From the NCBI GenBank assembly GCA_019694555.1, contig JAIBBS010000028.1, forward strand, positions 1-59,141: a DNA stretch of 59,141 nucleotides, in the 5' to 3' direction. Shown one piece after another: positions 1-7,774 of this stretch. The notes under the pieces are model-generated. The model was not told the DNA's origin, made no database searches, and was given only the letters and a program-made list of their open reading frames with translations. The DNA is from Nannocystaceae bacterium. GTDB taxonomy: Bacteria > Myxococcota_A > Polyangia > Nannocystales > Nannocystaceae. Numbering within the stretch: the stretch's first letter is position 1; each line of letters opens with the position of its first letter. A program made the position numbers and the translations under genes.

Positions 1-1
1 C

Positions 2-241
2 ATCCCGCTGGCGGTGATCCGCCCGCGCGCGGCGCAAGGCGGGGGCGAGTCCGCGGCCGCGACCGACGCGCGCGCGGCCGGCATCGCCGTGGCCGCGATC
101 GGCGCCGCGCTCGCGATCACCGGCGTGGCGCTGCTCGTCGTCGCGGTGCGTCGCGGTCGCGCCGCGGGCAAGGCCGCGGCGCCGTCGCGTCGGGGCGCAC
201 GCCTGCGCGCGGGGCCCGGCGGTTTCGCGCTGGCTTGGTAG
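2..241 (+). CDS. C-terminal end of a membrane-anchored protein (5' truncated)
   Basis: An open frame runs into the window from its left edge and stops at 241, leaving 79 residues. What is visible is an Ala/Gly-rich segment, one hydrophobic helix at about residues 26-48 of the fragment, and a basic tail ending in a Gly-Pro-Gly-Gly-Phe segment. An Ala-rich helix followed by an Arg-rich stretch is common at the end of large envelope proteins of myxobacteria, but no domain is visible, so no function is assigned. The frame and its codon bias look coding. It precedes modA by about 70 bp on the same strand. Confidence 0.5.
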   Translation: MPLAVIRPRAAQGGGESAAATDARAAGIAVAAIGAALAITGVALLVVAVRRGRAAGKAAAPSRRGARLRAGPGGFALAW

Positions 242-309
242 TCGTTGCGTGCCCGCGCGAACGCGCGAACAATCGCGGCGTGCAACCCACCGGGTCCACG
301 CGCCGCACG

Positions 310-1047
310 ATGCTGCGGCGCACCGCCGCCGCCGTGCTGCTGGGCGGCTGCGGCCGCGGCCGCGGCGACGCGCTGCAGGTGCTGGAGGCCGCGGGCCTGA
401 CCGACGTGCTGCCGCGCATCGCCGCCGACGCTGGACTGACGCCGAGCTTCCACTTCGACGCCAGCTCGCGCCTGGCGCAGCAGATCGACGCGGGCGTGCC
501 CGCGGACGTGTTCATCTCCGCCGACGCGCCGTGGATGGACGCGCTCGAGGGGGGCGGTCGCATCGATCCGGCGAGCCGCGTCGTGATCGCGCGCAACCGC
601 CTGGTGGTGATCGTGCCGGCGACGGCGACGCGGCGACCCACCGCGCTCGCCGAGCTCGCCGCGGTGCCACGGCTGGCGCTCGCGGGCGCGCAGGTGCCCG
701 CGGGACGCTACGCCGACGCGGCGCTGCAGGCCGCGGGCGTCGCGGCCTCGGTCGCGCCCCACGTCGTCCGCGGCCAGGACGTCCGCACCGCGCTGGCGTG
801 GGTGCGCCAGGGCGAGGCCCACGCGGGCATCGTCTACGCGACCGACGCGTTCGGTGACGACGGCGTCGCGATCGCGTTCGCGATCGACCCCGCGCTGCAC
901 CCCGCGATCGTCTACCCCGCGGCGGTGGTGCGCGACGCGGCCCACCCGGCCGCGGCCGCGGCGTTGCTGGCCGCGTGCCGCAGCGAGGCCGGCGTGGCGG
1001 CGCTGCGCGACGCCGGCTTCGAGGTCGACGACCATGCTGGGCCTTGA
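310..1047 (+). CDS. modA: Molybdate ABC transporter substrate-binding lipoprotein ModA
   Basis: Captures molybdate (possibly tungstate) outside the inner membrane and delivers it to ModB. The 245-residue protein begins with a short lipoprotein signal, Leu-Leu-Gly-Gly-Cys at residues 10-14, so it is probably lipid-anchored. The family signature is clear: a DASSRLAQQI segment followed by PADVFISAD, which lines the oxyanion site. ATG 310 puts two arginines just before the hydrophobic core; GTG 280 and TTG 235 are in-frame alternatives. The 3' end overlaps modB by 14 bp, so modABC is one operon. No ModE-type repressor gene is seen nearby. Confidence 0.88.
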   Translation: MLRRTAAAVLLGGCGRGRGDALQVLEAAGLTDVLPRIAADAGLTPSFHFDASSRLAQQIDAGVPADVFISADAPWMDALEGGGRIDPASRVVIARNRLVVIVPATATRRPTALAELAAVPRLALAGAQVPAGRYADAALQAAGVAASVAPHVVRGQDVRTALAWVRQGEAHAGIVYATDAFGDDGVAIAFAIDPALHPAIVYPAAVVRDAAHPAAAAALLAACRSEAGVAALRDAGFEVDDHAGP

Positions 1048-1741
1048 TCCGAGCGCCGCGACGCTGGCCGATCCGATCGCGACCTCGCTCGCGGTCGCGA
1101 GCTGGGCCACGGTGATCGCGTTGCCACCGGCGATCGCGCTGGGCTGGCTGCTCGCGCGGCGCGAGTTCTTCGGCAAGGCGCTGGTCTCGGCGCTGCTGTT
1201 CGCGCCGATGGTGCTGCCGCCGGTGGTGACGGGGTTGCTGCTGCTGCGCCTGCTGGGTCGCCACGGCCCGCTGGGGCCGGCGCTGGCGCAGCTGGGGCTG
1301 TCGATCCCGTTCAGCTTCGCCGCGGCGGTGGTGGCCGCGACGGTGGTGGGGCTGCCGCTGCTGGTGATGTCGGTGCGTGCGGCGTTCGCCGCGGTCGATC
1401 CGCGCTACGACGCGCTCGCGGCGACGCTGGGCGACGGCGCGTGGGCTCGCTTCCGTCGCGTGGTGCTGCCGCTGTCGTGGCCGGGCATCGTCGGCGGCGC
1501 GGTGCTGATGTTCGCGCGCGCGCTGGGTGAGTTCGGCGCGACCATCATGCTCGCCGGCGACAGCGACGACGCGCGCACGATCGCGATCGCGATCTACGCG
1601 TTGTTCGACGATCCGCGGCAGCAGCCCGAGGTCGCGCGGCTGGCCGGCGCCAGCGTGCTGCTGTCGCTGGTCGCGCTGGTGGCCTACGAGCGCTTCGTCC
1701 GCTGGCAGCGACGCCGGCTGGAGTGGGACGACGGCGCATGA
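1034..1741 (+). CDS. modB: Molybdate ABC transporter permease ModB
   Basis: Inner-membrane channel subunit of the molybdate importer. The 235-residue protein has about five hydrophobic segments and the cytoplasmic coupling loop typical of binding-protein-dependent permeases (ALAATLGDGAWARFRRVVLP, around residues 127-146), which docks onto the ATPase. ALGEFGATIMLAG is also typical of ModB. ATG 1034 lies inside the end of modA and gives the usual ModB length; the frame is open further upstream, but that part is a shadow of modA. The stop overlaps the modC start as ATGA, indicating translational coupling. Confidence 0.9.
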   Translation: MLGLDPSAATLADPIATSLAVASWATVIALPPAIALGWLLARREFFGKALVSALLFAPMVLPPVVTGLLLLRLLGRHGPLGPALAQLGLSIPFSFAAAVVAATVVGLPLLVMSVRAAFAAVDPRYDALAATLGDGAWARFRRVVLPLSWPGIVGGAVLMFARALGEFGATIMLAGDSDDARTIAIAIYALFDDPRQQPEVARLAGASVLLSLVALVAYERFVRWQRRRLEWDDGA

Positions 1742-2346
1742 GCGCGCCCGCGATCGCGCTGCAGCTGCAGCTGTTCGACGGGCGTCGGCGGGTCGAGCTC
1801 GACGCGCCGCAGGGGCGCGTGGTCGTGGTCGGCCCCTCGGGCGCGGGCAAGAGCACGCTGCTGCGCGCGATCGCGGGCATCGAGCCGCGCGCGCGCGGCC
1901 GCATCGCGATCGACGGGCAGCCGTGGCTCGACAGCGACGCGGGCGTGTGCGTGCCCGCGCCCGCGCGCGCGGTCGGTTACGTGCCCCAGGACGCGCGGCT
2001 GTTCCCGCACGTGCGCGTGCGCGACAACCTGCTGTGGGCCGGCCGCGCCGAGCCCGGCGCGTGCGGGCGCGTGGCCGCGGCGCTGGGCATCGAGCACCTG
2101 CTCGATCGCATGCCGCGACACCTCTCCGGCGGCGAGCGCCAGCGCGTGGCGCTGGGCCGCGCGTTGCTGTCGCGCGCGCGCCTGCTCGCGCTCGACGAGC
2201 CGTTCGCGGCGCTCGACCGGCCGCTGCGCCGCGCCGTGCTCGCGGTCGTGCTCGATCACCTCGCGCGCGAGCGCACCGCGCTGGTGCTGGTGACCCACGA
2301 CGAGCGCGAGCTCGACGGCCTCGACGCGCTCGTGCACGCGATGTGA
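1738..2346 (+). CDS. modC: Molybdate ABC transporter ATPase ModC, short form
   Basis: ATP-hydrolysing subunit of the molybdate importer. All nucleotide-binding motifs are visible in order: Walker A GPSGAGKST at residues 32-40, Q-loop PQDARLF, signature LSGGERQ, Walker B LLALDEP, and the switch histidine in VTHDE. The protein stops at 202 residues, right after the ATPase core. Classical ModC is about 350 residues with a C-terminal TOBE domain that binds oxyanion; that part is absent, and the next gene begins 10 bp away on the other strand. The start is fixed by the ATGA overlap with modB. Confidence 0.88.
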   Translation: MSAPAIALQLQLFDGRRRVELDAPQGRVVVVGPSGAGKSTLLRAIAGIEPRARGRIAIDGQPWLDSDAGVCVPAPARAVGYVPQDARLFPHVRVRDNLLWAGRAEPGACGRVAAALGIEHLLDRMPRHLSGGERQRVALGRALLSRARLLALDEPFAALDRPLRRAVLAVVLDHLARERTALVLVTHDERELDGLDALVHAM

Positions 2347-2356
2347 CGCGCGGCGA

Positions 2357-4324
2357 TCACAGCGGCACCTGCGAGCCCAGCTCGACCACACGGCCCGGCG
2401 GGATCCCGAACGCGTCGGTCGCGGGCGCGACGTTGCGCGAGAGCACCTCGAACAGGATCTTGCGCCACCGCGCCATCTTGCCTGGACCGGTGGGCAAGAA
2501 GTGCTCGCGGCCGACGAAGTAGCTGACGTCGTTGGCCTCGATCGGGATGCCGTGGGCTTCGCACGCCAGCAGCAGCGACGCCGGCACCGTCGGCGTCTGC
2601 ATGAAGCCGAAGCGCAGCTGCACCCGCCAGAAGCCGCCCGGCAGCGCCTCGACCGCGGCGCGGTTGCGCTTGGGTACCCACGGCGTGGTCTCGACCTGCA
2701 CCGACAGTGCGATGACCGTCTGCGGCAACACCTTGGCGTGCTTGAAGTGGTGCAGCAGCGCCAGCGGCGTCGCGCGGGCGTCGGGCGTCATGAACACGCC
2801 GGTGCCGGGCACGCGGTGGCCCGCGTCCTGGGCCGACTCCGCCACCGCCGACAGCGGCAGCGTCGCGCCGGCCATGTGCGCCGCGACCAGGGCGCGGCCC
2901 TGCTTCCACGTCACCATCATGGTGAAGATCACCAGCCCGATCGCCAGCGGCACCCAGCCGCCCTCGGCGAGCTTGACCAGGTTGGCGCCGAGGAAGACGC
3001 CGTCGACGGTGGCGAACAACAGCAGCAGCGGCACCGCGCGCGCGTAGGACCAGCCCCAGCTGCGCGTGACGACCACGAAGAACACGATGCTCGTGACCAG
3101 CATCGTGCCGGTCACGGCGATGCCGTACGCGGCCGCGAGCTTGCCGGCGGAGCCGAACGCGATCACCAGCAGCAGGCACGCGGCCGCCAGCGCCCAGTTG
3201 ATCGACGGCACGTAGATCTGGCCCTCGGTCGTGCGCGAGGTGTGCACGATGCGGACGCGCGGGAAGTAGCCCAGCTGCACCGCCTGGCGCGTGAGCGAGT
3301 AGCAGCCGGTGATGAGCGCCTGCGAGGCGATGACGGTGGCCGCGGTCGCGATCACCACCAGCGCCAGCGTCGGCGCGCCCGCCGGCACCAGGCCCCAGAA
3401 GCTGTGGGACACGCCGGGCTCGCGCAGCACCAGCGCGCCCTGGCCGAAGTAGTTGAGCAGCAGCGCCGGCATCACGATCCAGAACCAGCCGGTGCGGATG
3501 GGGCCGCGGCCGAAGTGGCCCATGTCGGCGTACAGCGCCTCGCTGCCGGTCACGCACAGCACCACCGCACCGAGCACCGGCAGCGCCTCGGCCTTGCCGT
3601 GCACGAGCACGTGCCACGCGTGGTGCGGCAGCGCGGCCTGCAGCACCATCGGCGACTGCGCGACGTGCCACAGCCCGATCGCCGCCAGCACCGCGAACCA
3701 CACGATCATCACCGGCCCGAACGCGCGGCCGACCTTGGCCGTGCCGCTGCGCTGCACCGCGAACAGGCCCACGAGGATGGCGCAGGTGATCGGCACGACC
3801 CAGGTGTCGACGCCCGCGTGCCACGACGGATCGTCCGAGACGATGCGCAGGCCCTCGATCGCGCTCAGCACCGAGATCGCCGGCGTGATCACACCGTCGC
3901 CGTACAGCAGCGAGGTGCCCAGGATCACCAGGCCCGCGGTCACGCCGATGTGCACCGGCGAGCGCCGCGGCCGCGGCGGCACCAGGGCCAGCAGCGCCAA
4001 GATGCCGCCCTCGCCGTCGTTGTCGGCGCGGCTGATGAAGATGACGTACTTGATCGCGACCACGATCACGAGCGACCAGAAGAACAGCGACAGCACGCCG
4101 AGCACGGTCTCCTCGCTGCCGCCGCCGCCGTGGTGGATCGACTCGTGGAAGGCGTACAGCGGGCTGGTGCCGATGTCGCCGAAGACCACGCCCAGCGCGC
4201 CGATCAGCAGCGCGCGGTCGTGGCCACGGGGATGTCGGCCCGACTCGGCCGCGTGGGCGTGCGCCGGCTCGGCCGCGTGGGCGTGCGCCGGCTCGGCCGC
4301 GGGGGCTTGCTGCGCGTCGGTCAT
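2357..4324 (-). CDS. kup: Low-affinity potassium transporter Kup
   Basis: A KUP/HAK/KT family potassium uptake protein, probably K+/H+ symport, of 655 residues with about twelve membrane helices and a hydrophilic C-terminal domain. The N-terminal motif GVVFGDIGTSPLYAF is the family hallmark, followed by DNDGEGGILALLALV and YGDGVITPAISVLSA. ATG 4324 begins a 30-residue cytoplasmic head holding a near-perfect repeat of Ala-His-Ala-His-Ala-Ala-Glu-Pro (a 24-bp DNA repeat near 4255-4300). The frame is open a little upstream (to 4363), but those codons look non-coding. It converges on modC with a 10-bp gap. Confidence 0.93.
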   Translation of the reverse strand: MTDAQQAPAAEPAHAHAAEPAHAHAAESGRHPRGHDRALLIGALGVVFGDIGTSPLYAFHESIHHGGGGSEETVLGVLSLFFWSLVIVVAIKYVIFISRADNDGEGGILALLALVPPRPRRSPVHIGVTAGLVILGTSLLYGDGVITPAISVLSAIEGLRIVSDDPSWHAGVDTWVVPITCAILVGLFAVQRSGTAKVGRAFGPVMIVWFAVLAAIGLWHVAQSPMVLQAALPHHAWHVLVHGKAEALPVLGAVVLCVTGSEALYADMGHFGRGPIRTGWFWIVMPALLLNYFGQGALVLREPGVSHSFWGLVPAGAPTLALVVIATAATVIASQALITGCYSLTRQAVQLGYFPRVRIVHTSRTTEGQIYVPSINWALAAACLLLVIAFGSAGKLAAAYGIAVTGTMLVTSIVFFVVVTRSWGWSYARAVPLLLLFATVDGVFLGANLVKLAEGGWVPLAIGLVIFTMMVTWKQGRALVAAHMAGATLPLSAVAESAQDAGHRVPGTGVFMTPDARATPLALLHHFKHAKVLPQTVIALSVQVETTPWVPKRNRAAVEALPGGFWRVQLRFGFMQTPTVPASLLLACEAHGIPIEANDVSYFVGREHFLPTGPGKMARWRKILFEVLSRNVAPATDAFGIPPGRVVELGSQVPL

Positions 4325-4414
4325 CGCGGTTGGCGCTCTACTCCCGGCCGCGGCGCGCCGCAAGGGGGCACACCACCGGGCGCGTGGCGTCGCGGCCGGC
4401 GCGCGTGTCTGCGC

Positions 4415-5635
4415 TCACTCGCAGACGTCGTCGAGCTGCGTGAACTCGTCGACGAGCTCGCCGTAGTCCTCGATGCGGCGGCCGCCGAAGTCGTCGTCGT
4501 ACTGGAAGAAGATGCGGTGATCCAGCGGCATGATGCCGGCGTTGTCGTAGGCTGCGGCGTCGCTGCTGGTGTTGCCGAAGACGTAGCCCGGGACCAGGCC
4601 GCGATCGGCCAGCACCGCCAGCTCGTCGGTCTTGTAGGTCTCGGCGGCCGAGCCCAGCGCCCCGGTCGCGCTGAGCGTGGTGTGGATGATCCCCGGCGGC
4701 AGGCCGCGCTGTTGCACGAACTCGAGCGTGCGCGCGCCGAGGAACTCCGGCCGCGCGGTGAGGTAGACCGGGTGATAGCCGTGATCGGCCAGGGCCCACA
4801 GCGCCTCGGGTGCGTTGGGGTTCACGTCCGGCAGCGCGCCGGTCAGCAGCGCCACGAACTCCTCGGTCTCGTAGGTCGTCAGCGTGCCGTCGATGTCGGC
4901 GACGAAGATCGGCGTCGCGGGCTCGAGGATCTCGATGAAGGCCTCGGCCGTGGTCGCGTCGCCGCGCACGACCATGTGCACGCGGTGGCGGCCGGGCCCG
5001 AGGATCGACTCGGCCGGCAGCTGGAAGTACACGCGCCCGCCGGTGTCCTCGACGCCCTCGACGGTCGCGTGGGGATCCGCCTCGTAGGTGGTGTCGATCG
5101 AGCCCAGCGATTCCCACTGCCCGGCGCAGTCGCGCAGCAGGTACAGATCGATGCGCTCGCCCTCGAGGTCCCAGTCGGTCAGCCCGTAGGCGAACTTCGC
5201 CAGCACCCACTGCGCGTCGCCGGGGTTGTAGATCATGTCGCGGCCGCGATGGTTGGGCCCACCCGACGCGACCACGGCGATCGATTGCAGGTCTTGCCAG
5301 GCCACCAGCGGCCCGGGGTTGGGCGGCGCGGCGTCGCATGCCGGCGGCGGCGGGCAGCCGGTGGTGCCACCGCTGCTGCTGGCCTCGCCCGCGGAGCTCT
5401 CGCCGCTGTCGGCAGAGCTTGCGCCGCTGCTGCCGCCGCTGCCGTCGGCGTCGTCGGCCGTGGTCGCCGAGGCCGTGCTCGCGCTGTCGCTGGCGCTCGC
5501 GCTGCCGCTGTCGGCCGAGCTTGCGCCGCTGCTCGAGCCGTCGTCGCCCTGCAGCGGCGCGCCGTCGTCGGCACACGCGGCCAGCCCGATCAGCCCGACG
5601 AGAACCCACCGCGAGTGCGCGCGACGCAAGAGCAT
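4415..5635 (-). CDS. Lipin-like (LNS2/APP1-type) HAD phosphatase lipoprotein
   Basis: Predicted outer-membrane or periplasmic lipoprotein (406 residues). A signal peptide ends in Leu-Ala-Ala-Cys at residues 18-21, followed by a Ser/Ala/Asp-rich linker to about residue 90 and then a beta-rich region. The C-terminal 160 residues match the HAD-type LNS2 fold of lipins and App1-like phosphatidate phosphatases: FVADIDGTLTTYE holds the DxDGT nucleophile motif, VYLTARPE is motif II, and YKTDEL and VFGNTSSDAAAY resemble motifs III/IV. A phosphatase acting on phosphatidate or a related lipid is inferred; substrate unknown. A TAGCAT box lies 8 nt upstream of the ATG. Confidence 0.72.
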   Translation of the reverse strand: MLLRRAHSRWVLVGLIGLAACADDGAPLQGDDGSSSGASSADSGSASASDSASTASATTADDADGSGGSSGASSADSGESSAGEASSSGGTTGCPPPPACDAAPPNPGPLVAWQDLQSIAVVASGGPNHRGRDMIYNPGDAQWVLAKFAYGLTDWDLEGERIDLYLLRDCAGQWESLGSIDTTYEADPHATVEGVEDTGGRVYFQLPAESILGPGRHRVHMVVRGDATTAEAFIEILEPATPIFVADIDGTLTTYETEEFVALLTGALPDVNPNAPEALWALADHGYHPVYLTARPEFLGARTLEFVQQRGLPPGIIHTTLSATGALGSAAETYKTDELAVLADRGLVPGYVFGNTSSDAAAYDNAGIMPLDHRIFFQYDDDFGGRRIEDYGELVDEFTQLDDVCE

Positions 5636-5643
5636 GGTCGGCC

Positions 5644-5649
5644 ATGCTA
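5644..5649 (-). promoter_or_regulatory. -10-like box TAGCAT
   Basis: On the minus strand this TAGCAT sits 8 nt before the ATG at 5635, with no purine-rich ribosome site between. It fits a -10 hexamer for a leaderless or near-leaderless mRNA. No clear -35 box. Confidence 0.35.
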
Positions 5650-5668
5650 CGCGCGCGCGGCCTCGCTG

Positions 5669-6475
5669 TCAGCCGCGTCGGCGGCGCGCGCAGCCGAGCA
5701 CGAAGTCGCGGAAGATCGCTGCACCGACCGCGCGGCCGTCGTGCTCGCCGCCTGGCGCGGTGCGCTCGGCTTCGAGCCACTCGGGGTGCCACTGCACCGC
5801 CGTCAGCAGCGGCGGCCCTGCGAGCGGCGCGGCGGCCTCGTCGCCGGCGAGCTCGACCGCCTCGATGATGCCGTCGGGGGCCCACGCGGTCGCGCGCAGG
5901 CCCGGCGCGAGCGTGCGGATCGCCTGGTGGTGCACGCTGTTGACCTCGAGCGTGGTCGCGCCGCCGTAGATCCGCGAGATCCAGCTGCCGGGCGCGAGCC
6001 GCAGGCCGTGGCCGTTCTCGTCGTAGCGGTCCCAGTCGCGATGGACCAGCGCGCGATCGACCTGCGTGCCGATGTCCTGCCACAGCGTGCCGCCGAGCGC
6101 GACGTTGAGCAGCTGGATGCCGCGGCACACGCCCAGCACCGGCACGCCGCGCGCACGCGCGATGCGGACCAGCTCGCACTCGTATGCGTCGCGCACCGCG
6201 TCGCCGCGCCAGGTGTCGCGCAGCGGCGTCTCGCCGTAGCTGGTCGGGCTGACGTCGGCGCCGCCGGCGAGCACGAGCCCGTCGACGGCATCGATCATCG
6301 CGCTCAGACCCTGCTCGTGCTTGAGGTCGGGCAACAGCAGCGGCACCGCACCGGCGTGCCACAGCGCCAACGCCATGCGCTCCTCGAGATACTGCAGCGT
6401 CTTGTGGCGGAACACCGGCCGCTGTGGATCGGCGTGGAAGAAGTTGGCCGAGATGCCCACGCGCACGGTCGTCAT
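5669..6475 (-). CDS. Class I glutamine amidotransferase-like hydrolase (peptidase C26, PuuD-like)
   Basis: A 268-residue protein of the gamma-glutamyl hydrolase/PuuD group, which hydrolyses gamma-glutamyl amides such as gamma-glutamyl-GABA. The catalytic nucleophile is the Cys of LGVCRGIQLLNVALGG, and the His-Glu pair is in VQWHPEW; LVLAGGADVSP and NSVHHQAI are also typical. ATG 6475 overlaps the stop of the upstream phosphodiesterase gene (ATGA), so the two are translationally coupled. The frame is open upstream to 7162, but that part is antisense-like shadow of the neighbour. No other polyamine gene is nearby, so the substrate is not assigned. Confidence 0.82.
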   Translation of the reverse strand: MTTVRVGISANFFHADPQRPVFRHKTLQYLEERMALALWHAGAVPLLLPDLKHEQGLSAMIDAVDGLVLAGGADVSPTSYGETPLRDTWRGDAVRDAYECELVRIARARGVPVLGVCRGIQLLNVALGGTLWQDIGTQVDRALVHRDWDRYDENGHGLRLAPGSWISRIYGGATTLEVNSVHHQAIRTLAPGLRATAWAPDGIIEAVELAGDEAAAPLAGPPLLTAVQWHPEWLEAERTAPGGEHDGRAVGAAIFRDFVLGCARRRRG

Positions 6476-7674
6476 CGCAGCGCCTCCACCACCACCAGCG
6501 GGATCTGGATCTCCGCCGCCGACATGCCGCCGTGGCTGCCGGGCATGTACACCGGCTCGGTGCCCGGCGGGGTGTAGACCATGGCCCAGTCCTCGCGCGA
6601 CAGCAGCACCACGTCGCCGACGCGCTCGGCCAGCGCCGGGTGCGGCGTGCCCGGCCCGAACGCGCCGCTGGCCTGCAGCGCGCGGCCGTCGATGCGCACG
6701 CACGCGCGCTGCAGCTCGCGCTCGTAGACCGCGTCGAAGGCCGCGAGCTGGTGCGGCCGCAGGAACAGCGACATCTGCCGTTGATCGCCCGCGGGCGCGG
6801 TCGACAGACACGCGCGCAAGCCCGGCACCTTCGCGAGGTCGATGCAGCGCGATGCGACGGCGTCGACCAGGCCGTGATCGGCGAGCACGCACAGCGTGGT
6901 GTCGCTGCCGGCCAGGCCCTCGACCAGCCGCGCCAGCGCGCCGTCGATGTCGTCGAAGTGGCGATCGACGTCGGGGTGCTGGCAGCCGCGCTCGTGGCAC
7001 AGCCCGTCGTAGCGCGGCCAGTACACGTAGGCGAAGCGCCGACCGGGCTCGCGCGCGAACTCCAGCGTGCGCGCGACCAGGCCGTCGAGATCGTCGTAGC
7101 GGCGGCGGTCGGCCCAGCGCGTGCCGACGCGGCCGAACGGCACGTCGACGATGTCGCCCCACGACAACAGCCCCGCGTGATCGGTCGCGCTGGCGACGTA
7201 CGACGGCACCGCGTAGTACGCCTGCAGATCGAAGCCCTCGGGGAACAGCGGCGTGCCGATGCGCGTGGTCGTGCGCAGCACGGTCGCGATGCAGCCCTGG
7301 TCGGGCAGGTGCAGGTACCAGCTGAGGATCGCGTGCTCGGCCGGACTCGCGCCGGTGTCGAAGGTGGTCACCGCCGCGGCCGTGGTCGCGGGGAACACGG
7401 TCGTGATGGCCTCGTGACGGTGGCGCGCGAAGAAGTGGCGACCCTGGCCGCGCGCGAGGTGGCGCTGCAGCTGCGCCAGGCCCAGGCCGTCGACCACGAG
7501 GTAGAGCACGCAGCGTCGCGGCGCCAGGGCCGACGCCGGCAGCAGCGCGAGCTCGGCGTGCGGCGAGTGGCCGCCGCGGCTGCGCACGATCGACGACAGC
7601 AGCTCGACGGTCGAGCGCCCACCGTAGTCGGGCAGGTACATGCCCGCGAGCGGGCCTTGGGCGAGCAGGGGCAT
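6472..7674 (-). CDS. Type I phosphodiesterase / nucleotide pyrophosphatase family protein
   Basis: A 400-residue alkaline-phosphatase-superfamily enzyme that cleaves phosphodiester or pyrophosphate bonds. LVVDGLGL carries the first metal-binding Asp, TTVFPATTAAA supplies the nucleophile Thr, and further metal ligands appear in WPRYDGLCHE, LADHGLVD and GSHGGMS. No signal peptide or membrane segment is obvious, so it is probably cytoplasmic. ATG 7674 has a TACCAT box 12 nt upstream; the open frame extends to 7827 without coding character. It is coupled to the amidotransferase by a 4-bp overlap, suggesting a shared small-molecule pathway, but neither substrate is evident. Confidence 0.78.
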   Translation of the reverse strand: MPLLAQGPLAGMYLPDYGGRSTVELLSSIVRSRGGHSPHAELALLPASALAPRRCVLYLVVDGLGLAQLQRHLARGQGRHFFARHRHEAITTVFPATTAAAVTTFDTGASPAEHAILSWYLHLPDQGCIATVLRTTTRIGTPLFPEGFDLQAYYAVPSYVASATDHAGLLSWGDIVDVPFGRVGTRWADRRRYDDLDGLVARTLEFAREPGRRFAYVYWPRYDGLCHERGCQHPDVDRHFDDIDGALARLVEGLAGSDTTLCVLADHGLVDAVASRCIDLAKVPGLRACLSTAPAGDQRQMSLFLRPHQLAAFDAVYERELQRACVRIDGRALQASGAFGPGTPHPALAERVGDVVLLSREDWAMVYTPPGTEPVYMPGSHGGMSAAEIQIPLVVVEALR

Positions 7675-7774
7675 GCGCCGGCTCCGATGGTAGTCGATTG
7701 CCGCCGTGCTTTCGCCGCCCTCGCCCCCGCCCGCGGCGCCGGGCGCGGACCGTGGGCTGCGCGGTCCTCGTCGC

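Noticed and set aside
2501..6577. 1358-codon plus-strand open frame over kup and neighbours
   Set aside because: Arg/His/Asp-rich nonsense composition and no domain; antisense to three well-supported genes.
5669..7162. Long frame that would fuse the amidotransferase to an N-terminal Arg-rich domain
   Set aside because: The extra part is a shadow of the phosphodiesterase gene; ATG 6475 overlaps its stop as ATGA and gives the normal family length.
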